Assembly: GCF_026339735.1 (NCBI RefSeq)
Contig: NZ_JAPEQG010000001.1
Location: 8,245,001 to 8,309,000 of the forward strand
From: Streptomyces sp. NBC_01669
GTDB lineage: Bacteria; Actinomycetota; Actinomycetes; Streptomycetales; Streptomycetaceae
Length of the DNA stretch: 64,000 nt
Direction: 5' to 3'
Shown here: piece after piece, positions 43,555-52,663 of the stretch
How the letters are laid out: the number at the start of each line of letters is the position of its first letter
How positions within the stretch are numbered: the first letter of the stretch is position 1
Made by a program: the position numbers and the translations under genes
Notes under the pieces: model-generated
Told to the model about the DNA's origin: nothing
Databases searched by the model: none
Seen by the model: only the letters and a program-made list of their open reading frames with translations

Positions 43555-43659
43555 GCAGGGGTCGGGCTGCCGCGGGCCGCGCCCAAACCCTCGGTAGCTG
43601 TCAACCTGCCTGCCCCGGCCGCGCCGCCGTCTCGATCCGTCGGGTCGGACGCGCACCCC

Positions 43660-43685
43660 GGAGAAAATACCCTCGGGGTATCTCC
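43660..43685 (+). terminator. Hairpin after anti-sigma gene
   Basis: GGAGA and TACCC pair with GGGTA and TCTCC around a TCG loop, with AAA bulged on one arm, about 105 bp after the stop codon. Confidence 0.45.
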
Positions 43686-43746
43686 TTCCGAGGTTCGGCG
43701 AGACGCCTCCACGTGCGGACTTACCGGAGGTCTAAGCTTGACTATT

Positions 43747-43777
43747 AACCCCACCAAGATCATGTCTTGGTGGGGTT
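43747..43777. terminator. Perfect 13-bp hairpin inside IS left end
   Basis: AACCCCACCAAGA and TCTTGGTGGGGTT form a perfect 13-bp stem with a TCATG loop, between the left terminal repeat and the transposase start. It may block transcription entering the element, as in other insertion sequences, or hide the transposase initiation region. Confidence 0.6.
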
Positions 43778-43857
43778 CGTCGTTCGCCTGACAGCTGGGC
43801 GGCCTTTGCGTGATCGTGTCTTCTCGCTGAAGTCGACAGTCGATCAACCCAAAGGCC

Positions 43858-45299
43858 GTGATGGACAGTCTGCAAGACGACGCTGCGCGCGTCGAGGCAT
43901 TGACCGGGTTATCCCGGTTTCGCCGCGAGTTCTACGAGTGCCTGACCCTGCGGGCGGATGCTCTGTTCGAGCTGGCGGACGCGGTGCTGTGTGCCGGCGG
44001 GCCGGTGGTCTCGCTGCCGGAGTTGTCGCTGGAGGCAGTGCACCGGCGTGGGCACGGGGCGATGTACGACGCGCTGGCCCAGGGCCACATCGCCGTGTCC
44101 CGCCTGCGGATGGCGCTGGCAGGCCTTGAGCTGCCGCGCGGGGCGGACCGGCAGCTGTCGATCGCGCTGGACGTCACTCCGTGGCCGCGTCCGGACGCCG
44201 AGTGCTCGCCGGAGCGCCTGCACTGCCACCGTCCGTGTCGCTGCGACGGGGTTCGCCAGACCATCCCGGGCTGGCCCTACCAGGTGGCCGCGGCCCTGGG
44301 CGGTGGCCGCTCCTCGTGGACAGGGCCGCTGGACGCAGTGCGGCTGGGGCCCGAGGACGATCCCACCGAGGTCACCGCGACTCAGATCCGTGACCTGCGC
44401 GCCCGCCTGCAGCGGGCCGGGCAATGGCGACCGGGCGACCCGCCGGTCCTGTTCGTCCTGGACTCCGGCTACGACCTCGTGCGCCTGACCTGGCTGCTGC
44501 GCGATGAACCACTGCGGCTGCTGGGCCGCATCCGCGCGGACCGGGTGATGTATGCACCGGCTGGCAAGCGCCGCGGAACCAACCCCGGACGCCCGCCCCG
44601 CCACGGAGCGCAGTTCCGCCTCGCCGACCCCGCCACCCACCCGGCCCCGGTCCAGGAGTCGGCCGGCGTCCACGACCGCTTCGGCCAGGTCCTCGCCCGC
44701 TGCTGGGGCCGCCTGCACCCCAAGCTGGACCGGCGCGGCTCCTGGGCCGACCATGAAGGCGAACTACCCCTCGTCGAGGGCACGTTGGTCCATCTGGCCA
44801 TCGAGCACTTACCCGGCAACCGCGCCCCAAGCCGCTATGGCTGTGGCACGGCGACCCCGACGCCACCGCGCACGACGTCGACCGCCTCTGGCGGATCTTC
44901 CTTCGACGGTTCGATATCGAGCACACATTCCGCTTCTTCAAGCAGACCCTCGGCCTCACCCGACCCCGCCTGCGCACCCCCGAACAGGCCGACCGGTGGG
45001 TGTGGCTGATCCTCGCCGCCTACGCGCAACTCCGTCTCGCCCGCCCCCTGACCGAGGACCTCCGGCGCCCCTGGGAAAAGCCCCTGACACCGGATCGGCT
45101 CACCCCCGGCCGGGTCCGGCGCGGCTATCCCCGCATCCGGCGGACCGTGGGCACTCCAGCCCGCGCGCCGAAAGCCTCCCACCCCGGCCCAGGCCGCCCC
45201 AAGGGCCGCACCTCCACACCCGCACCCCGCCACCCAGTCGGCAAGAAACAGCGCAAAACGGATATGCCTAGACGCGGCGGGGCCGAGCAGCAGCCTTAA
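43858..45299 (+). pseudogene. IS transposase, frameshifted in a C-run
   Basis: The first frame starts MDSLQDDAARVEALTGLSRF and carries the acidic residues of a DDE transposase (LSIALDVTPWPRPDAECSPE, then VLFVLDSGYDLVRL). It reads to about IEHLPGNRAP. The family sequence then continues one frame over (KPLWLWHGDPDATAHDVDRL, then FDIEHTFRFFKQTLGL) to the end. One missing C in the CCCC run at 44825-44828 accounts for it. This could be an inactivating mutation, programmed frameshifting or a sequencing error. Confidence 0.8.
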
Positions 45300-45307
45300 A
45301 GATCAAG

Positions 45308-45742
45308 CTAAGCGGTCGCGTACACGCGGCTCGCGAACTCGGCGACCTGTTCGTCGCTCAGGTTCTTTGCGAGATTGGCTTCCGTGATCATGCCGACCAG
45401 GCGATGGCCGCCCTGGACGTCGATCACCGGCAGCCGCTTGATCTGATGTTCCTCCATGGTCGTCAGGACCTCGGAGGCATCCGCTTCGGCATCGATCCAG
45501 TGGACCTTGGCACTGAGGGACCCGGCCTGCACGGTCGCTGGGTCGACGCCCTCGGCGCAGCACGTGATGACGATGTCGCGGTCGGTGATCAAGCCGGTGA
45601 GCCTGTTGTTGTCGCCGCAGATGGGCAGGCAACCGACGTTGAGATCGCGCATCATTTTCGCCACATCCAACAGCGACTGGTGCGCACCGACGCACTGCAC
45701 GCCACTGGACATGATGTCTCGCGCTAGCAGCTTGGCAGTCAT
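45308..45742 (-). CDS. Two-CBS-domain protein
   Basis: A 144-residue stand-alone pair of CBS domains. The first is LLARDIMSSGVQCVGAHQSL then GLITDRDIVITCC; the second is EEHQIKRLPVIDVQ then LVGMITEANLAKNL. Such proteins bind adenosine ligands and sense energy state; hypoxia-response proteins in actinobacteria share this form. The last codon and stop lie in the terminal repeat of the adjacent insertion sequence, so the C-terminus may have been altered by the insertion. GGAGGAAA precedes the ATG. Confidence 0.85.
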   Translation of the reverse strand: MTAKLLARDIMSSGVQCVGAHQSLLDVAKMMRDLNVGCLPICGDNNRLTGLITDRDIVITCCAEGVDPATVQAGSLSAKVHWIDAEADASEVLTTMEEHQIKRLPVIDVQGGHRLVGMITEANLAKNLSDEQVAEFASRVYATA

Positions 45743-45956
45743 GATTTCCTCCGTACTCGACAGCGTTGCCTCTCCGTCATCGATCACAACACGAATGGCT
45801 CAGCGTCGCTCCCCGGACGTGTCGGCGAAGTAGCGGATCCCGAATCGGCCGCGACCGGGCACGGATCCAGGCGCTCGTGCAACCCGTCATGTGCCGTCGC
45901 CCGTGAGTGTCGGCCCGGCGGCTGTGCGGCGCGGTCGACATCCGGACCGCTGACCG

Positions 45957-46256
45957 TTATGGCTCCACGTGGCCGAATCCCACCTCGAAGCGCTCGACCG
46001 AGACAACCCGTTGGCCTTCCCTGTGGGCGACTTCCTCGCGGAGCCGGGTGGCCCGGTCCTCGCTGGCCTGCATGGCCTGCTCGTCATCCCACAGAGTCAG
46101 GGACGTGGCCTTCCCGGAGGCCCGGTCGACGAGGTAGTACACGCCCCGGAAGCCGGAAACTTCCCGGATCTGCTCGAGAATCGCTTCCCAGTTCGCGGTC
46201 AGGTCTCCCTCCGCAGGAACGGGTGAACCCTGATAGGTGCTCAGCCTCGCGAACAT
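45957..46256 (-). CDS. Monooxygenase-fold small protein (ABM/DABB-like)
   Basis: A 99-residue protein with a ferredoxin-like fold pattern: MFARLSTYQGSP, GFRGVYYLVDRASGKATSLT, LWDDEQAMQASEDRATRLR and ERFEVGFGHVEP. This resembles antibiotic-biosynthesis-monooxygenase or dimeric alpha-beta-barrel proteins, which work as small dimers. The substrate is unknown, and many such proteins are not enzymes. An AAAGGGG Shine-Dalgarno is upstream of the ATG. Confidence 0.7.
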   Translation of the reverse strand: MFARLSTYQGSPVPAEGDLTANWEAILEQIREVSGFRGVYYLVDRASGKATSLTLWDDEQAMQASEDRATRLREEVAHREGQRVVSVERFEVGFGHVEP

Positions 46257-46774
46257 GGCTGCCACCCCTTTCCTGGCCGGCTGCCGGTCGGGGGGACAAG
46301 CAGCCTCAGATCCAGCGTGCTCCGGCAGGCCGCATGCCGCATGCCGGAGCACGCTGCCATGCGTCCACCGGCCCGTCGAGGGGCGGTTCGTACGATACGA
46401 GATGTATGCCCGACTTTGAACCGGTAGTGACGGTATGCCCGACACCCCTCGGAAGGAGCGTGCTTCCCAGGAGGGCGGAATCCCTACGACCTGGCCATGT
46501 GGGTGTGGCCGGAGGTGACGGGGAGGCCCCGAACCATCTCTCCGGTGATACGGGGGCCCGACTGCTGACACCGCACCCGGCGTCCCAGATCGCACCGAGA
46601 GCGTTACGCACACCTCGCCGGGCCTACCTCCAGATCGTCACACCGTCCACCCGATCGTGTTCATGTTCGCCAAAACGATGTGCTGGGCCAGCAGTTGTGA
46701 CCCCCTTTGCTCCTGCCTGCTGATGGTCGGGCTTGACCTGCGCCTCCCGGCCCGGTCTCACTATGTAGTCCAAC

Positions 46775-46803
46775 TTGACATTAGTTCGCCTTATGGAAGA
46801 TAA
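46775..46803 (+). promoter_or_regulatory. Possible promoter of the DUF1684/Dpp operon
   Basis: TTGACA is followed 17 bp later by AGATAA, about 70 bp before the DUF1684 start codon. The -35 matches consensus but the -10 is weak. Confidence 0.45.
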
Positions 46804-46825
46804 AGAAGGTCCTTTGGGCTGAACT

Positions 46826-46838
46826 TCACACAGTGTGA
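46826..46838. promoter_or_regulatory. Palindrome TCACACAGTGTGA, candidate operator
   Basis: A perfect 6-1-6 inverted repeat between the promoter-like pair and the DUF1684 start. It resembles a Crp-like or GntR half-site (TGTGA). Confidence 0.45.
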
Positions 46839-46874
46839 CATTCGACGTGTGGCAGCCAACGATCGTCTACGTGA

Positions 46875-47612
46875 ATGAGTAAAGCCGTGTCCCACGCCGC
46901 CGTCCCGGATCAGCCGACCGACCCCGCCGCGGACTGGGAGGCATGGCGCGCCGAGCGGCGCCGCTCGGTCACTTCGCCCGCGGGGAACCTCGCTCTCGTC
47001 GAGACCCGCTGGGCCCCCGCCGGTGAGCGCCCCGACCTCGATGCGGCCCGTGCCGGACAGCCGGAGACAGTGACCGTCACCACAGTCGAGCGCACCGACT
47101 TCGTCACCGGCGACCCCGAGCACGGCCTGCGCTTCTGGGACGCGCAGTCGCCCGCGATCCAGAACTTCGAGCGCACCGATGTCTTCCCGTACGACCCGGC
47201 CTGGGTGCTGGAGGCCTCGTACACCCCGGTGCCCGGTGCCCGGCGGGTGGGGTTCGAGCACATCCGGGACAACGGTGGTACCCGTGACCTCGCCGTGCCG
47301 GGAGACATCGTGCTCACCCTGGACGGCCGGGACTACACGCTGAGCGCCTTCGACGACGACGGCACCCTGCTGCTCGTCTTCGGCGACCCCACCAACGGCG
47401 ACACCACGTACGGCGCCGGGCGCTTCCTCTTCGTCACCCACGTCGGTGAGGGCCGCGTCCTTCTCGACTTCAACCGCGCCTTCGTGCCGCCCTGCGGATT
47501 CTCCGACCAGTACAACTGTCCGATGCCGCCGCGGCAGAACCGTTTCCACCTGCCCGTCGAGGCCGGCGAGAAGCGCCCCGTCTTCCGCGACGGCTTCTCC
47601 GCGCAGCACTGA
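46875..47612 (+). CDS. DUF1684 protein
   Basis: A 245-residue soluble protein matching the DUF1684 family: DWEAWRAERRRSVTSPAGNL at the start, GRFLFVTHVGEGRVLLDFNR, and the hallmark PPCGFSDQYNCPMPPRQNRF near the C-terminus. The family is widespread next to transporters and hydrolases, but no reaction is established. It lies 46 bp before the Dpp-type binding protein in the same direction, so it probably belongs to that operon and may process the imported peptide. Confidence 0.82.
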   Translation: MSKAVSHAAVPDQPTDPAADWEAWRAERRRSVTSPAGNLALVETRWAPAGERPDLDAARAGQPETVTVTTVERTDFVTGDPEHGLRFWDAQSPAIQNFERTDVFPYDPAWVLEASYTPVPGARRVGFEHIRDNGGTRDLAVPGDIVLTLDGRDYTLSAFDDDGTLLLVFGDPTNGDTTYGAGRFLFVTHVGEGRVLLDFNRAFVPPCGFSDQYNCPMPPRQNRFHLPVEAGEKRPVFRDGFSAQH

Positions 47613-47658
47613 CCAACCCCCGCACTCCCGCATCGCAGCACGAAAGCGCGTACTCCTC

Positions 47659-49176
47659 ATGAGCATCAAGAAGACCTCCCTGTACGGCGGCGCCACCGCC
47701 GCTGCCCTCGCCCTGACCCTCACCGCCTGCGGCGGGGGCTCCAACGGCGGCGGCGCCGCCGGAGGGGCGTACGACAAGAACGCCACGGTCAACATCGGTT
47801 CGCTCTACGAGCCGCAGAATCTCGACAACACCGCGGGCGGCGGTCAGGGCGTCACCGAGGCGCTCAACGGCAATGTGTACGAAGGGTTGTTCAAGCTCAC
47901 CGACGACGGCAAGGTCGAGAACCTGCTCGCCCAGGACTACAAGGTCAGTGGCGACGGACTCACGTACACCTTCACCCTGCGCGACGGCGTGAAGTTCCAC
48001 AGCGGCAAGAAGCTCACCAGCCAGGACGTCAAGTACAGCCTGGAGAAGGTGATCGCCAAGGACTCGCAGTCCGCGCGCAAGAGCAATCTCGCGGTCATCA
48101 AGTCCTTCGAGACACCGGACGCGCGCACGGTGAAGGTCCAGCTGTCGAAGAAGTCGATCTCCTTCGTCTACAACCTCTCCTACGTGTGGATCATCAACTC
48201 CGATGCGAAGAGCCTCAAGACGAGCGAGGACGGCACCGGCCCGTACAAGCTGAACAAGTGGACCCGCGGCTCCGCCCTCAGCCTCGACCGGTTCGCCGGC
48301 TACTGGGGTGACGCGGCCAGGAACAAGCAGGTCGTCTTCCACTACTACAAGGACGCGACCGCTCTCAACAACGCGCTCCTGACCAACGCGGTGGACGTGG
48401 TCACGAGCGAGCAGTCGCCCGACGCCCTCGACCAGTTCAAGAGCAACCAGAACTACAAGGTCAACGACGGCAACTCGACGACCAAGCTGCTGCTCGCTTT
48501 CAACGACAAAGCCAAGCCCTTCACGGACGTCAAGGTCCGCCAGGCCGTCTCCGCCGCCATCGACGACAAGAAGCTCCTGGAGTCGGTCTGGGGCGGTTAC
48601 GGCAAGCTCATCGGCTCGATGGTGCCGCCCACCGACCCCTGGTACGAGGACCTCACCAAGGTCAACGGCTACGACACCGCGCGGGCCAAGAAGCTGCTCG
48701 CCGAGGCCGGATACCAGAAGGGCTTCACCTTCACCCTCGACACCCCGAACTACGACCCGCACCCGACCGCGGCGACCTTCATCAAGTCGCAGCTCGCCAA
48801 GGTCGGCATCACCGTCAAGATCAACACGATCACGCCGGACGAGTGGTACACGAAGGTCTACAAGAACCACGACTTCACGGCCACGCTCCAGGAACACGTC
48901 AACGACCGCGACCTGGTCTGGTACGGCAACCCCGACTTCTACTGGGGCTACGACAACAAGCAGGTCACGAAGTGGGTCGACGAGGCCGAGCAGGCGTCGG
49001 GCACGGCTGAGCAGACCGAACTGCTGAAGAAGGTCAACCGCCGGACCGCCGAGGACGCGGCGAGCGACTGGCTGTACCTGTACCCGCAGATCGTCGTGGC
49101 GAACAGCAAGCTGTCGGGCTACCCGGTCAATGGCCTCAACTCGCAGTTCTTCGCCTACGACATCGAGAAGGGCTGA
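47659..49176 (+). CDS. Peptide ABC transporter binding lipoprotein
   Basis: A 505-residue SBP_bac_5-type solute-binding protein. A lipobox (LTLTAC) follows the signal sequence, then a Gly/Ser linker. The mature domain has NIGSLYEPQNLDNTAGGG, GDGLTYTFTLRDGVKFHSGK and ARKLLAEAGY-type elements (here RAKKLLAEAGYQKGF), all typical of oligopeptide or nickel/peptide binding proteins. It delivers substrate to the two following permeases. The TGA stop and the next ATG overlap by one base, so the operon is tightly coupled. Confidence 0.9.
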   Translation: MSIKKTSLYGGATAAALALTLTACGGGSNGGGAAGGAYDKNATVNIGSLYEPQNLDNTAGGGQGVTEALNGNVYEGLFKLTDDGKVENLLAQDYKVSGDGLTYTFTLRDGVKFHSGKKLTSQDVKYSLEKVIAKDSQSARKSNLAVIKSFETPDARTVKVQLSKKSISFVYNLSYVWIINSDAKSLKTSEDGTGPYKLNKWTRGSALSLDRFAGYWGDAARNKQVVFHYYKDATALNNALLTNAVDVVTSEQSPDALDQFKSNQNYKVNDGNSTTKLLLAFNDKAKPFTDVKVRQAVSAAIDDKKLLESVWGGYGKLIGSMVPPTDPWYEDLTKVNGYDTARAKKLLAEAGYQKGFTFTLDTPNYDPHPTAATFIKSQLAKVGITVKINTITPDEWYTKVYKNHDFTATLQEHVNDRDLVWYGNPDFYWGYDNKQVTKWVDEAEQASGTAEQTELLKKVNRRTAEDAASDWLYLYPQIVVANSKLSGYPVNGLNSQFFAYDIEKG

Positions 49177-50141
49177 TGGCGCGGTATCTCCTGCGCCGTC
49201 TCGCCTTCCTGCTCGTGTCGCTGGCGCTCGCGAGCGTGGTGCTGTTCGTGCTGCTGCGGATGCTGCCGGGAGACCCCGCCAACGCGCTCACCTCGGTGGG
49301 CGCCGGCCCCGAGCAGATAGCGGCGGCGCGGCACTCCATCGGCTCCGACAAGCCGCTGCCCGAACAGTTCGTCCACTGGATCGGGCAGCTGGCGAGCGGT
49401 GACCTCGGTACGTCGTTCGTCAGCTCGCTGCCGGTCGCGCCCGAGGTCGGTTCGCGGCTGAACGTCACCATTCCGCTCACGCTCACGGCGTTCGTCCTGG
49501 CCGTCCTCATCGCCGTCCCGGTCGGCTTCGTCGCCGCGCACCGGCGCAGGACCTGGTACGGCGCGCTGCTCAACGGAGTCTCCCAACTGGGGATCGCCGT
49601 CCCTGTGTTCTGGCTCGGGATGATCCTGATAGCCGTCTTCGCGCTGAACGCCGGCTGGCTGCCCGCAGGCGGCTTCCCGCCGGACGGCTGGTCGCAGCCG
49701 GTCGAGGCGGTCCGCTCGCTCGCCCTGCCCGTCATCACCATCGCACTCGTGATGAGCGCCTCGCTGATCCGCTACGTCAGGTCGGCCACGCTCGACGTAC
49801 TGGACAGCGACTATCTGCGCACCGCGCGAGCCCTGGGCTCGTCGTTCGGGCAGGCCATGTGGCGGCACGGGCTGCGCAACGCCTCGGTACCGGTGATCTC
49901 GATCCTCGGCATCGAGCTGGCGTCCACACTGCTGGGCGCGGTGGTCGTGGAGTCGGTGTACGCGCTTCCCGGCCTCGGCTCACTGCTCGCGACAGGCATC
50001 GCACAGCACGACTATCCGGTGATCCAAGGCGTGCTGTTCGTCTCCACGCTCGCGGTGTTGGTCATCGGCTTCGCCGCCGACTTCGTACAGAGGATCATCG
50101 ATCCTCGGCTCCGCGGCAGGCTCTCCGGAGGTGCCCGATGA
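49176..50141 (+). CDS. Peptide ABC transporter permease 1 (DppB/OppB type)
   Basis: A 321-residue permease with six helices. The N-terminus MARYLLRRLAFLLVSLALAS and the long outer loop holding LPGDPANALTS are DppB features. The ATPase-contacting motif reads LRTARALGSSFGQAMWRHGL. It pairs with the following permease to form the channel. It overlaps both neighbours (one base upstream, ATGA downstream). Confidence 0.9.
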   Translation: MARYLLRRLAFLLVSLALASVVLFVLLRMLPGDPANALTSVGAGPEQIAAARHSIGSDKPLPEQFVHWIGQLASGDLGTSFVSSLPVAPEVGSRLNVTIPLTLTAFVLAVLIAVPVGFVAAHRRRTWYGALLNGVSQLGIAVPVFWLGMILIAVFALNAGWLPAGGFPPDGWSQPVEAVRSLALPVITIALVMSASLIRYVRSATLDVLDSDYLRTARALGSSFGQAMWRHGLRNASVPVISILGIELASTLLGAVVVESVYALPGLGSLLATGIAQHDYPVIQGVLFVSTLAVLVIGFAADFVQRIIDPRLRGRLSGGAR

Positions 50142-50965
50142 AGCAGTCGACGAAGCGCTCGTACACGCTGACCTTCGGATGTGCACTGGCCGGCCTGATC
50201 GCGCTGCTTGCCCTGGTCTCGCTCTTCTGGGCCCCGTACGCCGCCGACGACACGTCCGGCGGGCGGCTCACGGGCCCCGGTGCGGGTCACCTGCTGGGCA
50301 CCGACAAGCTCGGCCGCGATCTGTTCACCCAGCTGATGACCGGCTCCCGGGTCGCCTTCGAGGCAGGCCTGGGCTCGGTTCTCATCGCGGCCGTGGTCGG
50401 CGTCACGCTCGGGGTGCTGGCCGCGTTCGCCCAGGGCTGGCTCGACGACACGCTCTCCGCCTTCCTCGACATCCTGATCGCCTTTCCGACGCTGCTGCTG
50501 GCGATGCTCATCGTCGCCGCGCACTCGGCCACATTGGGGTCGGCCGTGCTGGCGATCGGCCTCGCGCAGAGCGCGGTCGTGGGACGACTCGTGCGGATCC
50601 TGGTCAAGCGGGTCCTGGCGCAGGACTACATCACGGCCGCGCGCACGTCGGGCACCTCGTGGCCGCGGATCGTGGCCGGGCATGTGCTGCCGAACATCTG
50701 GCCGACGCTCGTGGTGAACCTGGCCCTCCAGTTCGGACTCGCGGTGCTGGCCGAGGCCGGCTTGTCCTACCTGGGTCTGGGGGCGCCGCCGCCCAACGCC
50801 TCGTGGGGCCGCATGCTCCAGGAGGCGCAGGCCACCTTCACCACGGCCCCGGCCGGCGCGCTCGCCCCCGGCATCCTGCTCGTCCTGCTCGTCATCGGCG
50901 TGAACCTCATCGCCGACGGACTGCGCGACACCCTCGACCCGGCGGCCCGACGGAGGCGCGCATGA
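50138..50965 (+). CDS. Peptide ABC transporter permease 2 (DppC/OppC type)
   Basis: A 275-residue permease. GAGHLLGTDKLGRDLFTQLM is the classic DppC N-terminal loop, and the coupling motif is YITAARTSGTSWPRIVAGHV. C-terminal LGAPPPNASWGRMLQEAQ is also standard. The ATG overlaps the previous stop as ATGA and its stop overlaps the next ATG, as in most Dpp operons. Confidence 0.9.
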   Translation: MKQSTKRSYTLTFGCALAGLIALLALVSLFWAPYAADDTSGGRLTGPGAGHLLGTDKLGRDLFTQLMTGSRVAFEAGLGSVLIAAVVGVTLGVLAAFAQGWLDDTLSAFLDILIAFPTLLLAMLIVAAHSATLGSAVLAIGLAQSAVVGRLVRILVKRVLAQDYITAARTSGTSWPRIVAGHVLPNIWPTLVVNLALQFGLAVLAEAGLSYLGLGAPPPNASWGRMLQEAQATFTTAPAGALAPGILLVLLVIGVNLIADGLRDTLDPAARRRRA

Positions 50966-51759
50966 ACATCCTCGACGTGCGCGACCTCGGGATCCGTACG
51001 GCAGACGGGCGCACGCTCGTCGACGGCCTCTCGCTGACCATCGCTCCCGGCGAACGACTCGGCCTCATCGGAGAGTCGGGCTCCGGGAAGTCGCTGACCA
51101 CCCTCGCCGTGCTCGGCCTGCTGCCCGACGGCATGACAGCCACCGGCGGCGTCGAACTCGCCGGCACCCAGATCGTGGGCGCGAGCGAGAAGCAGCTCAG
51201 GGGCGTACGCGGCCGGGACGCCGCCATCGTCTTCCAGGAGCCGCTCACCGCACTCGATCCGCTGATGCGTGTCGGCAGGCAGATCGCCGAACCGCTGAGC
51301 AGAAGGCGAGGGCTGAGGGGCGCCGAGCTGAAGCGGGCTGTCGTGGACGCGCTGGAGCAGGTGCGGCTGCCCGAGCCCGACCGGATCGCCCGCGCCTTCC
51401 CGCACGAAATCTCCGGCGGGCAGCGGCAGCGCGTCGCGCTCGCCATGGCACTGGCATGCGACCCGAAGCTGCTCATCGCGGACGAGCCGACCACCGCGCT
51501 CGACGTCACCGTGCAGTCCGACATGCTCGACCTGCTCGACACCCTCGTACGGGAACGGGACATGGCCGTCCTCTTCGTCAGCCACGACCTCGCGGTCGTC
51601 TCGAAGGTCACCGATCGCGTCGTGGTGATGAAGGACGGCCGCGTCGTGGAGGAGGGCGACGTCCGCACGATCGTGCGGGAGCCGCGTGAGGAGTACACCA
51701 AGGCGCTGGTGGCGAGCGCGCGGCAGCTGGAATCGGCTCTTGACCTGAGGAACGCGTGA
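50962..51759 (+). CDS. Peptide ABC transporter ATPase 1 (DppD/OppD type)
   Basis: A 265-residue ATPase with Walker A LIGESGSGKSLTTLAVLG, Q-loop VFQEPLTALDPLMRVG, signature ISGGQRQRVALAMALACDP and Walker B LLIADEPTTALDVTVQ. It lacks the long C-terminal oligopeptide/dipeptide domain usual in DppD, ending soon after EEYTKALVASARQLE. It forms the ATPase pair with the next gene. Confidence 0.9.
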   Translation: MNILDVRDLGIRTADGRTLVDGLSLTIAPGERLGLIGESGSGKSLTTLAVLGLLPDGMTATGGVELAGTQIVGASEKQLRGVRGRDAAIVFQEPLTALDPLMRVGRQIAEPLSRRRGLRGAELKRAVVDALEQVRLPEPDRIARAFPHEISGGQRQRVALAMALACDPKLLIADEPTTALDVTVQSDMLDLLDTLVRERDMAVLFVSHDLAVVSKVTDRVVVMKDGRVVEEGDVRTIVREPREEYTKALVASARQLESALDLRNA

Positions 51760-52523
51760 TGACGCCCGTACTGGAGCTGAACGGAGCCTCCTTCGCCTAC
51801 CGCGGACACACCGCGCCCGTCGTCGAGGACATCTCCTTCACCGTCGAGACCGGGCACAGCCTCGCCCTCGTCGGCGAATCGGGAGCGGGCAAGACGACTC
51901 TGCTGCGGCTGCTGCTCGGGCTCGCCCGGGCAACCGCAGGCACCGTGCGGTTCGACGGCGACGAGCTGAAACCGCGCGACCGCGAGCAGATGCGGCGTTT
52001 CCGGCGCAGCGTGCAGTGTGTCTTCCAGGATCCGTACTCGTCGCTGGACCCGCGTCGCCGCGTCGGCAGCATCGTGTCCGAACCACTGCGTTCCCTCGGT
52101 ATCGACAGCCGGAGCACGGCCGCGCCCAAGGTGGCCGAAGCCCTGGAACGGGTCGGACTCCCGGCCGACGCCGCCGAGCGCTATCCGCACGAGTTCTCCG
52201 GCGGCCAGCGCCAGCGCATCGCGATTGCCCGCGCGACCGTGTGCGACCCGCGGGTGCTGCTCGCCGACGAACCCGTCAGCGCACTCGACGTCACGACCCG
52301 CGTCAAAGTCGTCGACCTGCTGAACGAGTTGAAGCAGGAGCAGAGGCTGACTCTCGTCATGGTCTCCCACGACCTGTCGGTCGTGGCCTCGCTGTGCGAA
52401 CGCACCGCCGTCCTGGAGAGCGGCCGCATCGTCGAACAGGGCGAAACCGGACAGGTGCTGGGTTCTCCCGCGCATCCGTACACACGTCGCCTGGTCGACA
52501 GCGTGCCGCGCCTTCCCGCGTGA
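51756..52523 (+). CDS. Peptide ABC transporter ATPase 2 (DppF/OppF type)
   Basis: A 255-residue ATPase with Walker A LVGESGAGKTTLLRLLLG, the DppF-typical CVFQDPYSSLDPRRRVGSIV, signature FSGGQRQRIAIARATVCDP and Walker B VLLADEPVSALDVTTR. The start is GTG immediately followed by ATG; the GTG overlaps the previous stop as GTGA. It ends the operon and a terminator follows. Confidence 0.9.
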   Translation: MMTPVLELNGASFAYRGHTAPVVEDISFTVETGHSLALVGESGAGKTTLLRLLLGLARATAGTVRFDGDELKPRDREQMRRFRRSVQCVFQDPYSSLDPRRRVGSIVSEPLRSLGIDSRSTAAPKVAEALERVGLPADAAERYPHEFSGGQRQRIAIARATVCDPRVLLADEPVSALDVTTRVKVVDLLNELKQEQRLTLVMVSHDLSVVASLCERTAVLESGRIVEQGETGQVLGSPAHPYTRRLVDSVPRLPA

Positions 52524-52577
52524 CCGGTGGGCTCGATAAGGAGGCTCCGGTACCGCCTCGGCCGATCGGTAGCGGCC

Positions 52578-52613
52578 GGCGGTCCGTCCGGCGTGATCTC
52601 CGCCGGCACCGCC
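52578..52613. terminator. Stem-loop between convergent operons
   Basis: GGCGGT and CCGGCG pair with CGCCGG and ACCGCC around TGATCTC, between the Dpp operon and the convergent response-regulator gene. Confidence 0.55.
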
Positions 52614-52663
52614 CCGAGCGCCGCTGAGGGTGCCGTGCCGGATGCCTCAGCGCCTCACGGTCC

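Larger units (their letters stand above)
43733..45311 (+). mobile_element. Insertion sequence with NF041680-type transposase
   Basis: Imperfect terminal inverted repeats bound the element: TAAGCTTGACTATTAA on the left and, as reverse complement, TTAGCTTGATCTTTAA on the right (12 of 16 matches). Between them is one transposase gene of the type catalogued, from memory, as NF041680, with one frameshift. A target duplication was not evident by eye. The right end overlaps the last codon and stop of the adjacent CBS-domain gene. Confidence 0.65.
46257..46874. other. Long divergent intergenic region
   Basis: No supported gene in 618 bp. The right part is AT-rich and holds a promoter-like pair and a palindrome listed separately. 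Confidence 0.45.
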
